Assembly: GCA_001051155.2 (NCBI GenBank)
Contig: JYIP02000004.1
Location: 2,908,383-2,972,382, forward strand
Reading direction: 5' to 3'
From: Chrysoporthe austroafricana
Lineage: Eukaryota; Ascomycota; Sordariomycetes; Diaporthales; Cryphonectriaceae
Length of the DNA: 64,000 nt
Position numbers and translations under genes: made by a program. This document shows positions 45,987 to 58,247 of the stretch, one piece after another (position 1 is the stretch's first letter; the number at the start of each line of letters is the position of its first letter). Below the pieces are notes generated by a model. It saw nothing but the letters and a program-made list of their open reading frames with translations. It made no database searches and was not told where the DNA came from.

Positions 45987-46025
<39 letters not shown>

Positions 46026-46069
46026 CTTTNCCCCTTTTGTTTGGTTTTTTCCGATTGAAATTTCATGCC

Positions 46070-46104
<35 letters not shown>

Positions 46105-46113
46105 CTTTCTTTT
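45451..46113. other. AT-rich intergenic region with assembly ambiguity
   Basis: Upstream part is purine-rich (GAGAGAGGAAAG near 45530-45600). A possible upstream exon of the relic (ending in AACG|GTAAGA on the minus strand near 45625) cannot be confirmed. The end consists of two long T runs around the single N. Confidence 0.5.
45958..46105. repeat. Duplicated 23-bp module with poly-T tails flanking an N
   Basis: Sequences at 45958-45980 and 46051-46073 match at 19 of 23 positions (CCGAWTGAAA..TCATGCC.CTC), and each is followed by a T run of about 30 bases. The unknown base is at 46030. This looks like a tandem duplication or an unresolved homopolymer in the assembly. Confidence 0.65.
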
Positions 46114-49100
46114 TTAAACCGTTCCGGTGGTGCGGGCGGCGGTTAGACTGATATAGTCATCGCCCATGAGCATCCGGATGTCGTCGCGCGGCAGCAGCGA
46201 GATGGCACGCCCCTCGTCCGCGGTGGTGAGCGGCTCCTTGAGGTCGAAGCGGTCGAGGAACTCCGCGACGGTGCAGTCGTTGAACCGGCCGACCGCCCTA
46301 CCGGGGCCCACCAGGATCTCCTTCTTCATCCGCCACTCGAGCGTGTCGACCTCGATGGTCTCGTCCATGACCAGGTGGTAGACGTGGACGGTCTTCTCCT
46401 GCCGGAACCGGATGCAGCGGCCCAGGGCCTGCTTCATCTGGGCGTCCCACTCCGTCTGGCTGCGCGTGATCAGCGGCGACACGAAGATGACGTGGTTAGC
46501 GTTGTGGAGGTTGCTGCCAGCCGCCTGCTCCGAGTTGATGATCTGCACGAGGACGCGCTTCTCTCCGGCCTTGAACTTCTCCAAAGCCGTAGACTCGTCC
46601 TTGCTGAGTTCGTACGGCGCCACATATGTGATTCTAGGCCGGCTCTTCGAAAGGGCCGCATAGATGTCGCTCATGATGGTCTTGTTCTGTACGAACACGA
46701 CCACCTGATCCGCCGCAGGCATGGAGTGGATCAGCTTCACAATCAGGTTAGCCTTCGGACCTTGGTGCTCTTTCTTCGGGTCGAGGTACGGTGCCGGTTC
46801 GCTCTCCAGGGCGCCGTGGCCCAAGTCCATAGCGCTGACAACACGAGCTGGCTCCGAGAGCTTGCGCAGGGGAACGCAGACGTCTACCAGGTGGCGGGTG
46901 CAACCGCGGACGCCGCAGATGGCGTCATCCAGAGCGGCGTCTTCAGGGAGCGAGCAGTGGACGTGGCCGCAAAGGAGCGAGACGTAGTGGGTTTCCAAGG
47001 CGTGGTGCCCAATGTGCTCCTCGCACTGCCACTCCTGCTTGAGAACTTGCAAGATGACGCGCTGCAGGTTCTTCTTGGAGTGCGCCACGACCAGCCGATC
47101 GAGGAGCACGAGGAGCTTGTCGACTGTGTGCATGAGCTGGTCGAAACAAACCTCCATGTTGCCACCTCGGATGCGCTGCTTGCCCTCCGCGGGGACGTCC
47201 TCGACCGTGGGCAGACAGCCTTCAGGAGAGATGTAGTTCTCCTCCGAGGCCTTGCCAGCCTCGGCCATGGCAACGCGCGTGCTCAGCACACCTATAGTCT
47301 CGGTGGATTTGGCGACGAGGCCTAGTCGCATGCATTCTTCTTGCCAGTCAGTCTTTGGCACCTTGGCCTTGCCGGTTCGACTCATGATGTTTCTCGTGAC
47401 CTCTTGAATCTTCCCGGGAGGCATGGTGGCCTGATGGGTGAAGCGAACTGCGTCCTGCTGTTGCATCTCTTCAAAGTTGAACTCAGGGACTTCCAAGCCG
47501 GAGGGTTGCCGCAACTCTCGAATGGGTACGAGAGTGGACACAGCCTTTGACTGTGCGCTTCTAAAACGAGCCTCCCATGGGACCTTGTGATCCCACTCCA
47601 TCTTGAGGATATCCTGCACATACTTCGGAAGTTCGTCCTCCTCGCGGTTGTGAACGAGGAACCAACGTCTCGAGTGGAGTGGAGACTTGACGAGAAGCTC
47701 GCCGAATTTCTTCAGGTAGTCCTGCTTCTTCTTCAAGGATGTCGGTCTGCCTCCCTGTGAGGGATCAGGAATTCCAGTCGGGGCGACGCCAAAATCCATG
47801 TTGTCCCACAGAATACCAATCTTGGTCTTCCAGGCATCCTGGTCAGATCTTGGAGGTGAGAGCTCCAAGCTGGAGCCGCCAATGGCGCCAAGCTCTTGGT
47901 GCAGGCTGTCGTCCCAGATGAGTATGCGCATGGCGGACTCGAAGGCATCCCAGCCGCAATACTGCGCGATATTAACTTCCAGGATACCGTTGATGGCGAG
48001 CTCGAGGGTCTGGTAATAGTTGAAGTGCCGGCCCTCCTGAGTGTCCAGCTTCGATACGTGGTCCCGAAGGTTGATGAACGCATTGCGGTAGGCCAGGTAC
48101 AAGGCCTTCCCGAGCAGCTCGCGGCCGAGATCCTCAAGATCCTGGATGTTCTGCACGCTCATGGCGTAGATCGCCTCAGCAACTGCAGTGGTAGAGTGAA
48201 CTCCCTGCACTGTTGCATTGCCGGACTGGTCTTGGACGTCCTTGAAGGAGGACGACGCACGAAGAGTCAAGGCCTCCATAGCCCGCTCGCTGCCAAGCAT
48301 CTTGGTCTTCCAGTCGACAAGGCTCATTAAACGGCGGCGAGGGTCAGCTGCGACAGCATTGCCATTGAATGTACGGCTGCTGAGTTCCTGTTGCAACTCC
48401 AGGTACGAAAGAAGCGCATTGGTCGACAAGGACAGTGCAAGGGGTTTCTGGACAGAACTGATCTCCTCCATCACTCGGACGTTCTTTCTCATGAACTTGG
48501 CCACGAACTCAAGGGCCTGCTGGTGTCGCTCTTGCAGTAGCCTCGGCGAGTGGCGACTCTGGTACAAACTAGCCTCTTCAAGGGGGGAAAGAGGACGCAT
48601 AGGAGGGTGATCGCAAACAGGCGGCTGTCTTCCCTTGACGAGAGCTAGGGGGCCAGCCAAGTGAACGTTGAAGAGGTAGGCGATCTTGCAGATGTCTCCA
48701 AGCGTTGTAAGCGGAGGAGTGCCCGACAGCATCCATTTTGACAGTGTCGCAACATTGGCGACAAACTCGGTCACCTGGATGTTCTCGTATGGGAACTCGT
48801 CCCAGATGACACGTGAGTAACTGAAGAGTTCCAGAAGCAATGACGGCTCCCAGTTTGCCAGGGAGTCCGAGGGCCCAAAGGACGCTGGATCATCCTTGAA
48901 CTTGCCCAACTTCGAGCTTAGAGCGTTTAGAGCCCTCGTGCGATCGTCTTGGTTCCGTTGAGGCGTCGTAATAAATTCCAAGACCCGACGTCGGACGCGG
49001 TGGAGTGCGTTCTGCGCCTGCTTGTACCAGGCACGGTAGGCTTTAGGCACGGCTGCAACATCCACCTCCTTAGGATCGCAGTACTTTCTGAGCTCTGTCA

Positions 49101-52100
49101 GGTAAGCGGTATCCTGAAAGATCTTGTTGCTACAGATGATGATATCCGCTTTCACAAGATCCTTCACGCGCATCCTTCGTAGCTCTGCGAAGGTTTGGAT
49201 AACACAAATCTTGTAGTTGTCGTTCAGGAAGCGCTTTGCCTCCTTCTCCCACTGGCGAGTGAGCTGGTTAGGAACGATGACCAAGGTGGCATGCAGGTGG
49301 ACCATGTCAGTCAAGTGATCGTTGGTCCTGCGGAGTTCCAGGAATTCCGTCCGATCGGTCTCGTGTTGTTGGGCGATGAGGCCAAGGCACACGGCGGTCT
49401 TCCCAAAACCAACACTATCCGCCACGACTCTACCGAGGCGAGTGATGTGTCTTGTGACCTGTGCAACAGCTCGGAGCCGTAGATCGCTGATGTATACCTC
49501 CGCGACTTCGCGCTCTGCGAAGCCGAGCTCAATGTTGCCGTTCTCGCGCTCGAGCATCCACTCCAGTGAAGCAAGCTGCTCATTGAAGAGTGCCTCGCCG
49601 TCTCGGAAACCTTGAGGCTGCCTGGCGTCCCGACCCAGTTCTTCCAGGGATTTGGGTGCCTGGATCACAATGGGTGGGAGCTCAGGTCGCGGGTCTTCAA
49701 GTACGCCAAACTCTAGGGCGAAAGTGGCCCTCGTTGACATCGTGTGCTCGTGAAAGGCAGGATGCGTTGGTAGATGAGATCGCGCCTGCTGCATCAGGGC
49801 GTGGGCGCGGCCAGCAATGCGAACGTCAACGTAAGAGACCGCCTCCTTCTTCTTGATATGACGAATGAGAGAAGCATCGACATTGTGATCGATACGAAGA
49901 GCCGAAGGCTTGCTGCTGATATTCGCATTGTAAACTTGCAGGTCAGCCTCCAGGTGTCTAGCCACAACAGGCCCAACGGTTCTCGATGTTGAGGCATCCG
50001 ACTTCTCGAAGATTGTCTCCGGGATCTCCGGGGAGCAGCGTTCGCATCCCTTCCTCAGATCCTCCAGCGCAAATTGCATCCTGCCACCATCGACTCCATC
50101 TTGCTTGAGCTCTAAGATCTTGCGCTCGACCGGGCGGAAGCAGGGTCCTATCAATCGATAGAATTCTGCCGAGTCAAGCTGCTGTGTCAAGTCGAGATCC
50201 TTCAGCGTCTTGAGAGTAGCACCAATGGCTTCTTCAGACTTGCCAAAGATAGGCAAGGACATCGTTACCAAGATCTGGTCTCTCTGGCAAGACTGCTCAC
50301 CAGTAGCGCGGTGTCTCGATGCGAGTATCTGAAGGCCACCAGACAGAGCACATCCAGATTCTCGATCTCCATTGAGCAGTCGGAAGTCTGCTGGAGGGCA
50401 TAACGGGAAGTCTTGCAATGCGCGCTGGCCCAGTATGTCTGTGAACGCGGGAATGTTGACCGAGTGCTGCCGGGGGCCAATCCACCGGCCTGCTACGAAA
50501 GCATTCACGATGATGTCTCCGTCTTGAGAAGAATCACCGCCAGCCTCGATCTCCTTGATGACCTGGTGAATCTGTTCCTCAGATTTGATTCGGAGCAGGA
50601 CTGGTCGCGACTCCGCTATAGGCGTTCTGCCCATCTCGCGGCTTACGGCCGAGATGACAAACTCGTCCTTGTTTGCAGGACCGATGGGGTTTACATCCTT
50701 GAACATGAACAGCTTCTCACGATCATTGCGACTGACCCAAAGAGCATCTTCAGGGAAGCCGCACTCGGGATGATGAGTCCACGTTGTGCCCTGTAGTGAC
50801 TGAATACTGCCTTGGACGTCGGCTGGCAAGTCCTGGATGCTAGGAATGGATGACAGCTCGAGATTTCGACTATCGTGAAGACGGAAGTGAAGCTTGAATT
50901 CGGCCTTGAGTGGTACCCAGAAACTCCACTCCACGGGGAATTGGCTGGGTGCATCAGGTCCGATGACAGCACAGGCAATCGGCTGACTGGTCTTGTGACT
51001 ATCCGAGAGCTTCTTCCCTGCCTCAGACCACTGGTCGACGTGGAGATACCAAGTGAGTTTGTCTTCGTCGATAATGACTCTCAAGATGAAGCAGTCCTTC
51101 GCGACATACTCGATGCGAATGGCATCAGTAACCTCGACGAATTCAAGTTCGTAGGTCGTGTTGCTCAGACCAGCAATGATCGCGTTAGCAAGGACATAGG
51201 ACTCCGTCTCCTGGAAGCCAGATGAGATGAGAATGCTCTGAAGGCGAAGATTGACACCTTGATCCATCGTAGCAATCATAGGCAGGATTGCAGGGAAAAA
51301 CTTTCGCATCCTGTCCTCTGCATTCGCGTACGTCAGAGACCCGATCTGGTCGAAAGACCTGGGTGACTTGATGAGCTCGTGGTGAGGATTGCCCTTGCAA
51401 GATTTGCAAAGCCAAGCGTTGCACACCTTGCAAATGTAGAGCTCGACGCTGCTGTATGACAGAATATGAAAGCACTCGCAGCGGCGGCGTGCCATCTTCC
51501 CAAGCTCGAGAATTTCGGCAACACTGTCCTTCGGACAGGTATATGCAGACAATACCACATCGAGCTCTTGGCGCTTTCCCATGTCTAGTTTCTGGGTCGG
51601 AATGTGGAAGGAGTTCCGATCACCATGTTCGGCGTCCTCGTAGCCTCTCTGATCAAACAACTTAGTGAGCCAATCGAGATCGTTTTGGTCGCTATGCCCT
51701 GCAACAGAAGAAAGGGCGGCGAGGATAGTCGCCCCGACCACAGTGGTGGTCATTGCGTTTCCGGCAAGGTCCTGCAATTGAAGTTGAGTCTCCGCACTCA
51801 TGTCCATATTCTCGATAGGTAGACCTTGCAATTTTAGGGCCTCGGAGCCCGTAATCGGGCGGGCTTCCGAGGTGAGGACTGGAATAGCAGCCGGCGTGAG
51901 ACAGCCGGTTGCGCCGAACGCCGTGGTTATATTAACCCTGTCCACATTTTGACTGCAGTCAATGATCTGCGCCTTGAACCTAGGGTCGTATGCGCTGTGT
52001 TTGGGATTCTTCCCATGGGTCGCTATGAGAAAGATGCACTCCAAGAGGTCGCTGACGCGGTTTGTCTGCTTAGCCTCCCACGGTTTCCACATCTTGGCGG

Positions 52101-53715
52101 GCGCATTGGAGCTGCCCTTCTCATTCCACTGGATCCAAGGACGGTCATCAGGTATTTCGAATTGGCGGCGGAAAGCGATGTGACGAGACCGCGAGAAGCT
52201 CCAGTCGGTGTCCTTTTCGCGGGTCGACTGTGCAGCAAGCTCCATTTCGTTCCGCGCGCGGTGAAGCTCGTGGCTGTTAATGGGCAACAGGAAGTCGGTC
52301 ACTGAGCTCGAGTACCGCTTCTCCAGGTTCCTAATGACTTCGCCAAAGGACTCGCAGAGCGCCTTCGCACCATCCTGGGTGAATGTGTCTTGGTTGAAAG
52401 CGACGAGGTATTTGCGGCTTCGGGTTTGCGGCAGATAGTAGCTCTTTGTGTCGAGTCTCACAAAAGTAGCGACATAGCCGCACAAGGGGAACACGTACGG
52501 TATGGTGCTCTGCCAGGGTGCGGTCTCGACATTCTCGAAAATGACGATCTTGGGCTGACGCTCGTAGATGTAGTTCATCGCAGCCGCGAAGGTGGTGGAA
52601 GATGTGCGGGCTACGCCCTTCTTTTGCATCAAGCCATCGATGCACTGGCGCCAGTCATTTGGTTTGAGATCTTTTCTTGTGAGGAGAACGTCTGGCTGTT
52701 TCTTCAAGCGCTCTCGGTACAACTCCTTCCACTGGTCGTTCGCCGCTGCCAAGTTCTCAAACCCCTTGCTCCTGTTCGAGTTCAGGGCAGAGAAATCGAC
52801 ACACGAGGTACCTGCGATGAAGAGGTCGACCTCAGGGATCTCAGCTTCCACGCCTGAGACCAGACGACTGCTCAGGAGTCAGCGACATTGTCAAATCTTG
52901 GGAACGGGAGAGCCGAGGAGCCGAGGTAATGACTAGACTTACGCTGTCTTCGCGCCAACTTCGGTAAAGTCTACGGCGTCACGGAAGAGAAATTGAGGCT
53001 TGCTGTTGCGCATCAGAAAAGCCTGCTTAAAAGGCTCAATTTCGCAGCCGAACGCGTTGACAGTCGTGAAGACTTGTTGGCCGTTGTTGTTCTTCAGCAT
53101 GCCAAAGAGCTTCATGACATGAAGGGGGGCGTCAGTGCCGGAGCAGATGGTGCCGACGCGGATGTAGTACTGTCTACCAGAGTTGACAAAGTGTTCCAGA
53201 CCCTGCGACTGAGCAGACTCGAGCATCTTCCCAATGATCTCACGAAGATTGAAAAGAGGCGGCTGGGTCGTGTCAGGGCCCACCTCATCAGCCTTGCTCA
53301 TGTTGTCACCCTCAGCTGTATCATCAGTGTCGTCAACATCATCATCATCATCACCGTCACCATCGATGCCGTTGGCATCAGGTACATCAGTCAAGCTCGC
53401 GCCCTTGCTAGGACGCTTCACCTTGGATTGCGAAACTGCACTGGTCTTCTTCTTCTTGGTCGAGGCATTGCCAAAACCCAAAGAAGACTTGCGCTTCGTT
53501 CCACGGGACTTGCCACCGCCACTGCCACCAACGACAGCAGTAGCAGATGAAGCCTCGCCATCCTAGTTGATGAAGTCAGCACGGTTACCTTGGTAATCAT
53601 CATCGTTGATGTTCGTTACCTCGGGCTGCGTGGCGCTGAGAGGGGGACAGTCCACCATCTCAATGTCGGAGGAGTCGTCTCCATAGCCAAGCTGGTGCTC
53701 GCGGCTAGGAGCCAT
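46114..53715 (-). CDS. DNMT5/Rad8-type DNA cytosine-5 methyltransferase fused to SNF2 ATPase
   Basis: Exons 53715-53620, 53562-52943 and 52867-46114 give 2489 residues. After a disordered acidic N-terminus comes a C5-methyltransferase: motif I VGTICSGTDAP (about 168-178), motif IV GTSCVDFSALN with Cys261, ENV motif VI (350-352), motif VIII QTRSR (386-390) and motif X AGNAM (about 607-611). A Cys-rich finger (C702...C729, CKVCNAWLCKSC) follows. The SNF2 part has motif I DSVGFGKT (about 1390), a DEFP box in place of DEAH (about 1595), and motif VI LGRCIRFRQ (about 2389); a RING-like LLCGHVHC (about 2204) sits between the ATPase lobes, as in Rad5/Rad8-like proteins. Family knowledge: Cryptococcus Dnmt5 is an ATP-dependent maintenance CpG methyltransferase. 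Here motif IV has Ser-Cys instead of Pro-Cys, so activity needs testing. No chromodomain is visible. The stop codon abuts an A-run. Confidence 0.92.
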
Positions 53716-55031
53716 GTTGAAGTTGTCGCTCTTCTTCCGTCAGCGAGGCTGGTCTGCTGTATTGATTGTGTTTGAAGTACACGGAGCCGTGTTGTTGGCT
53801 GACACGTCCACCAAGCGCGACAGCGAGGGAGCGGTAATGGAACGCAGAAACAAGCGAATCTGTTATGCGAAGATCGATTACAATGGGAAAGGGATTGTTC
53901 CTCTTCGCCGAGGGTGTTGGCTTGAAGGAAGCAGTGGGCAGGAGAGTGTTGGGAGAAGTGGTGGTGGGAGAGAAAGAGAGAAAGTTGTGCTGGTGCTGGA
54001 GCTCCAGGAGCTGCAATTTTGTGCTTCAGATTCTGTGGGAAAATCAGCTGGAGCTTGAGCCAAAGCGGGTCCTGGCATCGTGAAAAATAGAAAACGACAT
54101 CATAGACGAGGGGCGCGGGTCCTTGAGCACACCGGATGTGGGTGTATCACGATGTCCAGAAGGGAGGGGGAGCTAGCGGAGAGCGCGAGGATCGGGGATC
54201 ATGAGTTGGGCCCCAGGATGACAGTGAGATAGTGAACAGTGAGGTGGTGAATGCCTACACTGGAAGCATGGCTGAACGGAGCCCACCCACAGATCCAGGT
54301 GTGTTCTGGGGAAGATACAAGGACAGCATCAGGATCTCTGGTGATACCCCTGAGGGCTTCCGGTTAGAATCGGGAAGCATCAGACAAATTAAATACAAAC
54401 AAGACACAGCCTTGGGGAAAGAGAGGTGCGGATCCAGTGCATGATAGAAATGAACTGCTGCATACAAGGAGATATAATCAAGCCCTGGTTGGAAGTATAG
54501 TATGAAAGACAACATGGATTCAGACATGAAGGAGGCAAGGAACATCATGTATTAGCCTCGATTAGAAGAGCATGACAGCCATGATTTCAAGAACAACGAT
54601 GAATACCGACAATGATGTCCATAGTGTTGCCCGAGGCTTGAGAGCGGGTAGAGGCATATCAAGGAGAGTGATTAATCAAGAAGCACCAGAGGGAAACAAG
54701 ATATTGTCTGCCAGACAGCTAGGTATACTCTAGGCCTGTCGAGCCAGCATCGACTTGGAGCTGTTCTGACACAAAGACTGTCCCTAGGGAAGCATACAGT
54801 CTTATTTCTGAGACCTGATTCAACGACCTTGTCAGGCCTACAAATAAACAAAGCTTGAGTGCCATTGGCTTGCTCTTGAGGTTCTAGGCCACTGAGCCAA
54901 AGCACTACCAGGCAACAGTGAAAGCCGAAGTAAGACAACTGGAAGGGAAGGACAATAACTCAATCTTGATACCACGAAAGGAAAGAATGCGAACGAGACT
55001 GACCGATGGTTCCTAACATTGTGTGGAGGAC
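53716..55031. other. Intergenic region upstream of the DNMT5-like gene
   Basis: 1.3 kb with no supported gene; contains the promoter and leader of the methyltransferase-helicase gene. Confidence 0.6.
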
Positions 55032-55421
55032 TCAGTGGTAAACCACACTCCTTTGACCTCTTGCGGCATCGTGACTGATCTTGTCGTCGAGATCGGCTTC
55101 CAAACGCTTGAGGTATTCTGTTTGTTTCCGAATATGGCCTAAAGCCTTCTGTGTAGTCGTCTCGATCTCGAGGATAGCCGTCGACGTCCCAATTGCAAGA
55201 TTGCCTGCTTTGTAGCACAGCGGGGACGAGAGTCCGCTCAAAAGCCTGTCGATCGCGTCTCGAAGCTCCTTCCGGTCTGGATCTGGCCAGTCTGGACTCG
55301 GAACGCCATGTTGGCCAGAACATCTTCCTGCGATACTGCCGTTGCGTGGTCGCACAGTACCGCAGCCAGGAGACAAGACCTGGGGGAGGGAGAAGAGACG
55401 ACCCTTCCGGGAGTTATCCAT
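55032..55421 (-). CDS. Doubtful small ORF with coiled-coil-like C-terminus
   Basis: ATG 55421 to stop 55032 encodes 129 residues. The last ~80 residues (DRKELRDAIDRLLSGL, then a helical stretch ending LKRLEADLDDKISH) have protein-like, coiled-coil character. The N-terminal part does not. A second frame over 55250-55400 (AAVLCDHATAVSQEDVLANM) also looks coding-like, so this could be a frameshifted or mis-spliced remnant of a larger gene whose upstream exon may lie at 55602-55458. No family recognised. Confidence 0.3.
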   Translation of the reverse strand: MDNSRKGRLFSLPQVLSPGCGTVRPRNGSIAGRCSGQHGVPSPDWPDPDRKELRDAIDRLLSGLSSPLCYKAGNLAIGTSTAILEIETTTQKALGHIRKQTEYLKRLEADLDDKISHDAARGQRSVVYH

Positions 55422-56027
55422 CTTTCGAGAAGCATTTAAGAAGCAACACGCATTTAGGATACCTGAAACGGCAGCCCCGCGGCTCAAGTCTCTGAGTCAG
55501 TGGCTTCCAATGATAAAGCGTCGATAGCATACATCGGAAGGAGCTCAATTTCATCCTAAATGCTATTGTGTATAAGGTCCGTGACGGGTCTGGACGTGCC
55601 ATCTTTTAACGAGGCAGCCGCCGATCAAATACAGACAGGATTTATGAGAGAGACATTGAACATGGCACGAAAGGCTTGCTCTATTGGATTATGACTGAGT
55701 TGGAGTGGTAAACATGAGGGGGGTTTCACGATCGTTCAGGAGAATGAGGGTCATCGGCGCCAGAAGATGAGATGTCGTTGAGATGATGGCGTGGTGCAGA
55801 CCCTTTATGGAGACGGAATGGGTCTGTGTGACGACCAGCCGGTTTCGGGCAGCCCCCCTTATGTCAATAGCAGCAGCCATACGCGGACACTAACAGGATC
55901 CATCCGGCAGTCGTAGGCGCCCCCACGCACTTCCAACAGTAGCTGGCAGGCGCGCGTCGTATGGTGCCGTCAAAAGAACCCGCGTCTGTCTTCTCCAGAA
56001 TTCCTCCTCGACGATGTAAACCCAATC
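55422..56027. other. Intergenic region
   Basis: Promoter region for the plus-strand gene at 56028. A possible upstream exon of the doubtful ORF on the minus strand is noted above. Nothing else. Confidence 0.5.
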
Positions 56028-57858
56028 ATGGCTTCCTCCTCGCGCCTGTCGTCCTTATCATCGCGGACGCCGACCCCATTTTCGAGATACCATACGGCAG
56101 ACGATGGCGCCTCCAACCCGGGCGAGGACGTGACAGACATCAGCAGCCCTGGCGAAGCCGGCGACGATGATTTCGCCCACAGGGTCCCATACCGCAGCGC
56201 CAAAGACCTCCCCGTTGAGCTGAGAAACCGCTGCCAGATCCACCTGGAAGAGCAGACCTGTGAGTAGCCCAGAGGTTTCCTACGTGTATACCAAGGTAGC
56301 GAGCAGCCAGACTAAGTGCGCCTCCCTCTCAAGACGTCGCCGCCCTCAGCCTCCTCAACAGCCTCCTCTGCGACGGCACGTCGCGCGCGGATGCCTCCGC
56401 CAGGCCCGCCCTCGTCCCGCCGCCCGCCCAGCTCGGCGTGCTGGCCACGCTCGCGATCCAGCCCAAGCACACCTCCAAGCTCCCGAACCACGACCCGCAC
56501 GACGTCGCGTCCCTGTCCCTGTCCTACCTGCGCAGCGTCCTGGCCACGGTCGGGCCGGTCAACGGCAAGCTGCGCGACGCGTTCCTGTTCCGCGGCGACT
56601 GTGGGCGCCGCCGGCGCCGCTCCGACGACCTCCCCCGCAACGGGGCCGAGAGCGACGAGGACCACATCCGCGGCAAGACGGCCAACGGCGGGAGCATCTG
56701 GGCGCGCGGCCAGGACTTCTGGAAGGTCGCCGGCTGGGCTTTCAACTGCAGCGCGCTGTACCCGCACCGGTGGCGGTGGTGGAAGCCGTGGCTCGAGTAC
56801 ATGGTAGATGTGCTAGAGGCAGACTACGTGGAGAGAAAACGTCTGGACCTGGAACGCCGGGGCGGGAGGGAGGGCCGCGATTACCCCCTGCTGGAGGACT
56901 CACTCCTGGTGTGCTACATCACACCGAGGAATAGCAGGTCCAACCCAACCAAGCCGATCATGAGCGCGCTGTTTGCCGACGGGGGCAGCTCGTCTAGCTC
57001 GATATACGAAGAGGTGTTTAGGGACGAGACAAAAGTTGTGTCTAAGTCGATTAAGAAGAGGAAGCGGCATCACGTCGATCTCGACAACGACGACTTCGGC
57101 GACTACAATGACGATTCGTCCACCGGGGGGTCCGAGCCACCTACTCCCGAACACCAGCGGACATCGGCGAAGACGGCCGGCGAGTCTGTGCCATGGACAA
57201 CTTCGTCGCTGGCCGAGACCATGAGGCTACGCCTTCGTCTATTCTCATTGGTAAGTCTCCTGGGTTCCGCGGTCTAGTCCTCACACTAACAGCTCCTCAG
57301 CTGTCGCGAGCTGCCGACGACGTGCCGGGCAGATGCTGCATCATGGTTGCGGACCTGTACGAGAAATTTATCGAGAAGATCGCCCAACAGCCCGTCCCCG
57401 CCTTCTCGCGTCTCATCGCGTCACACGATTCCCCGCTCGACGGCGAACCGCTAGTCGCAGTCATCCGCCTGCTACTGCCGGTGCTCCTCCCAAACTCGAC
57501 CCCTCAGCCCGAGAGCGTGGATCCGGAGGTGGACCAAGGGGAGTCGGTTAGCGACCGCATCCTGGAGATATGCTACCTGCCCTTCGCGTACCGGACGGCC
57601 GAGAACAACGCCAAGCTCTCCCTGGCAATCGAGGCGCTCTTCCGCGCCATGTGGAGGCGGAACTGTATACAGTGGACGGCTTCCCTGCAGCAGGCTGTGG
57701 AGAAGGGCGTCAAGGCCCGGCAGGACAAGTCCGTGCCGAAGAAGAGCAGCCGCAGGGGGGACGGCGAGAATGCTGCGAGGGAGACCCTCCGCGCTTCTGG
57801 GAGTCGCATCTTGACGCTGGCCCGGCTCCTGAAGCTCCAGACATCTCAGAGCCAGTGA
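56028..57858 (+). CDS. Hypothetical conserved-looking protein, three exons
   Basis: Exons 56028-56259, 56334-57250 and 57301-57858 join by phase to 568 residues. The first ~60 residues are Ser/Pro/Asp-rich. From YVAALSLLNSLLCDGT onward the protein appears helical. The middle holds a basic/acidic loop and a Trp-rich stretch (WKVAGWAFNCSALYPHRWRW, about 210-235), then a disordered basic-acidic segment with a nuclear-localisation-like KKRKRHH (about 310-316). The C-terminal exon (KFIEKIAQQPVPAFSRLIAS ... ILEICYLPFAYRTAENNAKL) is again helical. These features suggest a nuclear helical-repeat protein, but I recognise no domain and assign no function. Confidence 0.8.
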
Positions 57859-58247
57859 GGCGATACAATACGGCACCCTCTGAGGGTGGATGGCTCCTGC
57901 AACCACATCATCGCTGGGGCTGCCGACCTGGTAGACGGCTGGTTGATATACGTCCTGCACGGACGATGCCCTGCAGGGCTCCTTTTTTTTTTTCTTTCTC
58001 CTTCTTTTATTTTATATTCGGCTTCTACAAGGCCTCGGTAGGCTCTGGTGCATTTAAAAGTGGCGTTATCGGTTGATGGGAGACTTGATATCACCAGCAG
58101 CATGGCTTGTCGGGCACATGGCGTTCAGATCACTAGGGAACCAGGTACTTACTTGCACGACATCCTTGGGGGGGCGTCTGTTGCTTAATTTCAACTTGAT
58201 CATAATGATGATGATGAGAGTTGTCTGTGTCTATTACAATGCATGTG
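57859..58247. other. Convergent intergenic region (3' flanks)
   Basis: 388 bp between the unknown protein and the complex I assembly factor; T-rich run at 57982-58018 fits 3' UTR sequence. Confidence 0.6.
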
